A stretch of 64,000 nucleotides of DNA from CAJBIL01 sp044359525 (GTDB taxonomy: Bacteria; Pseudomonadota; Gammaproteobacteria; Burkholderiales; Rhodocyclaceae): positions 29,868 through 93,867 of the forward strand of contig JBIKLY010000001.1 in assembly GCA_044359525.1 (NCBI GenBank). Direction: 5' to 3'. Under the pieces are notes generated by a model. That model did not search any database and had not been told where the DNA came from. It saw only the letters and a list, made by a program, of their open reading frames with translations. The position numbers and the translations under genes are program-made. Of this stretch, positions 61,407 through 64,000 are shown in pieces (within the stretch, counting starts at the first letter, position 1; every line of letters starts with the position of its first letter).

Positions 61407-61475
61407 GTCGGCGACCAGACGTTCCCCAGTCAGCACCAGCGCGTAGCGGCGCAACCGGGGAATGAGAGCCGCGAA
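61407..61475 (-). pseudogene. Remnant of an ECF sigma factor (N-terminal fragment)
   Basis: The minus strand encodes FAALIPRLRRYALVLTGERLVAD, which closely resembles the conserved region-2 start of ECF sigma factors (LPRLRRYARALTGDR..ADD). After this the frame loses similarity within a few residues. No start codon or ribosome site precedes it. It adjoins a COG4315-like secreted protein gene; such genes often sit beside ECF sigma operons. Evidence is short, so this is tentative. Confidence 0.35.
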
Positions 61476-61509
61476 ATACTGGATGCCGCTGTAGTCCGCC
61501 CGTAAATTC

Positions 61510-61887
61510 TTATTTGACGACGTGCCATACGCCATTGAAGCCGTCGCCCGTCTTGTCACCGGCTTTCTGGTCTTTTGCCCAGAAATAGACCGGCTTGGTC
61601 TTGTACGCCCACTGCTTGCTGCCGTCGTCACGGGTGACGATGCTCCAGTCGCCGGCGGCCTTGTCGCCCTCCTTGGCCATCAACGGCGGCCAATTGCCGG
61701 CACAAGGGCCGTTACAGGCGCTCTTGCCGCCCGCGTCCTTGTCAAAGGTGTAGAGCGTCATGCCGTTGTTGCCGACCAGCATGCCGCCTTCCATCCTGGC
61801 GGGGGCGGCGGTTTCTGCTGAGGCGACGCCAGCGAACAAGCTGCTGATGACCGCTGCAGCAAGAAGGGATGCGCGAAAATTTTTCAT
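61510..61887 (-). CDS. Small secreted COG4315-like protein
   Basis: A 125-residue exported protein with a signal peptide (about 1-24, ASA-ET) and one domain with MTLYTFDKDAGGKSACNGPCAGNWPPL, a paired-Cys core (CNGPC) and a second half KPVYFWAKDQKAGDKTGDG. It matches the predicted secreted repeat family COG4315. The start ATG at 61887 follows GGAG. Function of the family is unknown. Confidence 0.87.
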   Translation of the reverse strand: MKNFRASLLAAAVISSLFAGVASAETAAPARMEGGMLVGNNGMTLYTFDKDAGGKSACNGPCAGNWPPLMAKEGDKAAGDWSIVTRDDGSKQWAYKTKPVYFWAKDQKAGDKTGDGFNGVWHVVK

Positions 61888-61965
61888 GGACGATCTCCTG
61901 AGGGTGGGTGTTCCGCTCAGACAATGGCGGGCTGCCATTAATTCCATTGTCCAGGATTTGTCGAC

Positions 61966-62005
61966 GAAAAAAAACCGTTTGTCGCCTCGCCGGCGACAAA
62001 CGGTT
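61966..62005 (-). terminator. Terminator of the CBS-domain gene
   Basis: On the minus strand, AACCGTTTGTCGCC pairs perfectly over 14 bp with GGCGACAAACGGTT, with a five-base loop, then eight T. It starts 24 bases beyond the stop of the CBS gene. Confidence 0.9.
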
Positions 62006-62028
62006 GGTGTGCAGGTGCGCTAGCGTGA

Positions 62029-62460
62029 CTAGCCGGCGATGTAGCTTTCCAGTTGGCGAATGAGAAATTGCTGTTCGCAGATCGTTTCCTTGACCAGGTC
62101 GCCAATCGAGACGATACCGACGACCTTTTGCTGCTCATCCATGACCGGCAGGTGACGGAAGTGCTTTTCCGACATCAGCGCCATGCATTCGTCAATTGTC
62201 CTGTCGAGGGTGACGTAGAGCACCTTGTCGCTCATGATCTCGCTGACCTTGGTGTCTTTCGACGCCTTGCCGTGCAGGATGATCTTGCGGGCATAATCGC
62301 GTTCCGAAAAGATGCCGACCAGTTTCTCACCGTCGAGGACGAGTACCGCGCCGCAGTTATGTGTGGCCATCAATTGCAAGGCGTTGAGAACCGTGTCGTT
62401 CGGCGCTACGGTGGCGAGAGAATTGTTTTTGCCGGAGAGGAGTTGCCGCAATGTTTTCAT
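62029..62460 (-). CDS. Two-CBS-domain protein
   Basis: A 143-residue cytoplasmic protein of two CBS domains (about 10-65 and 75-135), a module that binds adenosine nucleotides. Typical segments: GAVLVLDGEKLVGIFSERDYARKIIL and HLPVMDEQQKVVGIVSIGDLVKETI. No fused catalytic domain. Role unknown; probably energy sensing. Confidence 0.92.
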   Translation of the reverse strand: MKTLRQLLSGKNNSLATVAPNDTVLNALQLMATHNCGAVLVLDGEKLVGIFSERDYARKIILHGKASKDTKVSEIMSDKVLYVTLDRTIDECMALMSEKHFRHLPVMDEQQKVVGIVSIGDLVKETICEQQFLIRQLESYIAG

Positions 62461-62544
62461 GAAGCGTCCTTTTGTTGTCGGAAGAGCAGTGTCAATACTA
62501 GAGCGTCATACCTTGCTTGCCAAGGGGTAAGGCGCCATCGGTGA

Positions 62545-62578
62545 AAACAAAAACGGGTGGCACTGAGCCACCCATTTT
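62545..62578 (-). terminator. Terminator after cytochrome c4 gene
   Basis: GGGTGGC and GCCACCC form a 7-bp stem with a five-base loop. On the minus strand it is followed by GTTTTTGTTTT. Flanking A and T runs on both sides make it potentially bidirectional. Confidence 0.8.
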
Positions 62579-62597
62579 TGACAGTTACAGGATGGTC

Positions 62598-63236
62598 TTA
62601 CGGACGAAGGCTGGCCGAGTACTCTGCGACAGCTCGAATTTGCTGGTCAGAGAGTTTTGCGGCAATCATGCGCATGACTTTTTCCGAATCGTTGGCGCGC
62701 TCACCGAGGCGGAACTTCTTCAGTTGATCTTCGGTATATTCAGCATACTGGCCAGCAAGCGCCGGATATTGCGCCGGCAGACCGGCACCGGCAGCACCAT
62801 GACAGCCGGCACATGAGGGGACGCCTTTGTCGAAGTCGCCCATGCGCCAGAGTTTCTGGCCTTCGGCGATCAGTTTTGCGTCTTTGGCAGTCGCCGGTTT
62901 CAGTTTTTGCTGTGAAAAGTACAGAGCAACGCTCTTCATGTCTTCATCGGCAACCATCGCTGCCATACCGGCCATGATCGCGTTATCGCGCAAGGCTGGC
63001 TTGTCGCCGACCGGCTTGAAATTGCTCAGCTGCTTTTGCAGATACTCCGGGATCTGACCGGCGAGATTCGGATTTGGTGCTGCCGGGCTATTGCCATCGG
63101 CGCCATGGCACGCGCTGCAAACGCCTTCGGCGAGGGCCTTGGCTTTCGCCAGATCGACTTTGTCTTTCGCTTCTTCTGATGCGAAAGTGGAAAAACTGGC
63201 GGCCAGCAGAACCGCAAGCAAGGTGGTACGAATCAT
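62598..63236 (-). CDS. Dihaem cytochrome c4
   Basis: A 212-residue periplasmic dihaem cytochrome with a signal peptide (about 1-19). Two haem sites are CSACH (Cys40, Cys43, His44) and CAGCH (Cys142, Cys145, His146). Distal Met ligands are probably in AIMAGMAAM and VMRMIAA. Such proteins pass electrons to terminal oxidases. Divergent from engB, a pairing common in beta- and gammaproteobacteria. Confidence 0.94.
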   Translation of the reverse strand: MIRTTLLAVLLAASFSTFASEEAKDKVDLAKAKALAEGVCSACHGADGNSPAAPNPNLAGQIPEYLQKQLSNFKPVGDKPALRDNAIMAGMAAMVADEDMKSVALYFSQQKLKPATAKDAKLIAEGQKLWRMGDFDKGVPSCAGCHGAAGAGLPAQYPALAGQYAEYTEDQLKKFRLGERANDSEKVMRMIAAKLSDQQIRAVAEYSASLRP

Positions 63237-63348
63237 GTCCAAACTCCTATGTGCAAACCTGAGGCCAGAGAACCGAATCAACAAACCTGATATTCTATAA
63301 CACTTCGGCGCGTACGCGTGCGCCACTAACATCCTCTCCGGTTCGCTC

Positions 63349-64000
63349 ATGCCCCTCTTTCAAAAGGCGGTTTTTCATACAACCGTCGCCCAGTTACGTG
63401 ATCTGCCACCCGATTCGCGCTACGAAGTTGCTTTTGCCGGCAGATCAAACGCCGGAAAATCGTCGGCGATCAACACGCTGGCCAATCACACCCGTCTCGC
63501 TTTTGTCTCCAAAACGCCGGGACGCACCCAGCATCTCAATTATTTCGGTCTGGAAGAGGGTAAATACCTTGTCGACCTGCCGGGTTATGGTTTTGCCAAG
63601 GCGCCGGAAGAGATACGCTCGCAGTGGGAGGGCTTGCTGGCGCCCTATTTGCGTTATCGCGAGCCGCTGGTTGGCCTGGTGCTGATCATGGACAGCCGTC
63701 ATCCGCTGACCGAACTCGACCTGCAGATGTTGGCGTGGTTTGCGCAGACCGGAAAACCGATTCATATCCTGCTTTCCAAGGCCGACAAGCTGACCCGTCA
63801 GGAGCAGGCGCTGGCCTTTCGTGAGGTGCAAGCGGCGCTGGCGAAAATCAGCGAAAATTGCACACTGCAGATGTTTTCCAGCCTCAAGAAAACGGGGGTT
63901 GCCGAGGCGGAAAAGATCCTCGGCGGCTGGATGAACATGGATATCAAGGAAGAGTTGGCGCCGCCCGTCCGTTTGCGCACCGAGAAAGTAGCCCGGCCGA
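63349..64000 (+). CDS. engB: Ribosome biogenesis GTPase EngB (YihA/YsxC), partial
   Basis: GTPase for 50S subunit assembly. From ATG 63349 the reading frame stays open to the window edge (217 codons). Motifs: G1 GRSNAGKS (31-38), G2-region TPGRTQ, G3 DLPG (76-79) and G4 SKADK. Family members are about 200-220 residues, so only a short C-terminal tail is missing. Confidence 0.93.
   Translation, partial: MPLFQKAVFHTTVAQLRDLPPDSRYEVAFAGRSNAGKSSAINTLANHTRLAFVSKTPGRTQHLNYFGLEEGKYLVDLPGYGFAKAPEEIRSQWEGLLAPYLRYREPLVGLVLIMDSRHPLTELDLQMLAWFAQTGKPIHILLSKADKLTRQEQALAFREVQAALAKISENCTLQMFSSLKKTGVAEAEKILGGWMNMDIKEELAPPVRLRTEKVARP

Overview
The window is a chromosomal segment of a Gram-negative betaproteobacterium, most like the Rhodocyclales (Dechloromonas, Azonexus, Propionivibrio, Accumulibacter group). 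This rests on codon use and GC content, gene content, the order gpmA-envC-ctpA / yibN-grxC-secB-gpsA-trmL, the TAT-exported TRAP binding proteins, the cytochrome c4/engB divergent pair, and many long inverted repeats between genes. No species can be named from sequence reading alone. I see no rRNA, tRNA, CRISPR array, prophage or insertion sequence.

Layout. 1-4.4 kb: housekeeping genes (mrp/apbC, dcd, an Orn/Lys/Arg decarboxylase). 4.4-14.0 kb: an accessory, surface-related region with a sulfotransferase and APS kinase, then a tight operon encoding a FecR-domain protein, a TPR plus beta-barrel protein of the Slam/DUF560 type, a FecR-domain protein fused to a TbpB-like barrel, and a PaaK-like adenylating enzyme. 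An ornithine-cyclodeaminase-like protein and a TPR-GT41 (SPINDLY-type) glycosyltransferase follow. 14-21.6 kb: thyA-pgi-folA, a PilZ-like hypothetical protein, mog, darP and pmbA. 21.8-26.4 kb: a TRAP transporter with two tandem DctP paralogues facing dctQM. 26.7-39.3 kb: housekeeping genes (glyA, nrdR, ribD, moeB-like, ctpA, envC, gpmA, an ArsR regulator, yibN, grxC, secB, gpsA, trmL).

39.4-58.5 kb: a complete MSHA-type type IV pilus locus on one strand, in the order E-G-F-B-A-C-D-O-P-Q-I-I2-J-K-L-M-N. This is a circular permutation of the order known from Vibrio. It is closed by a convergent PglL/Wzy-type O-oligosaccharyltransferase that could glycosylate the pilin. 58.5-64 kb: comF, bioB, bioC, a remnant of an ECF sigma factor, a small secreted protein, a CBS-domain protein, cytochrome c4 and the start of engB, which runs off the window.

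The most notable signals are: (i) the Slam-like barrel next to a FecR-TbpB fusion, which looks like a self-contained surface-secretion unit with possible modifying enzymes beside it; (ii) nine 90-135 bp inverted repeats built of short tandem units, two of which carry a conserved internal hairpin insert; (iii) an antiterminator/terminator-like pair between the major pilin gene and the next prepilin gene; and (iv) the permuted MSHA locus.
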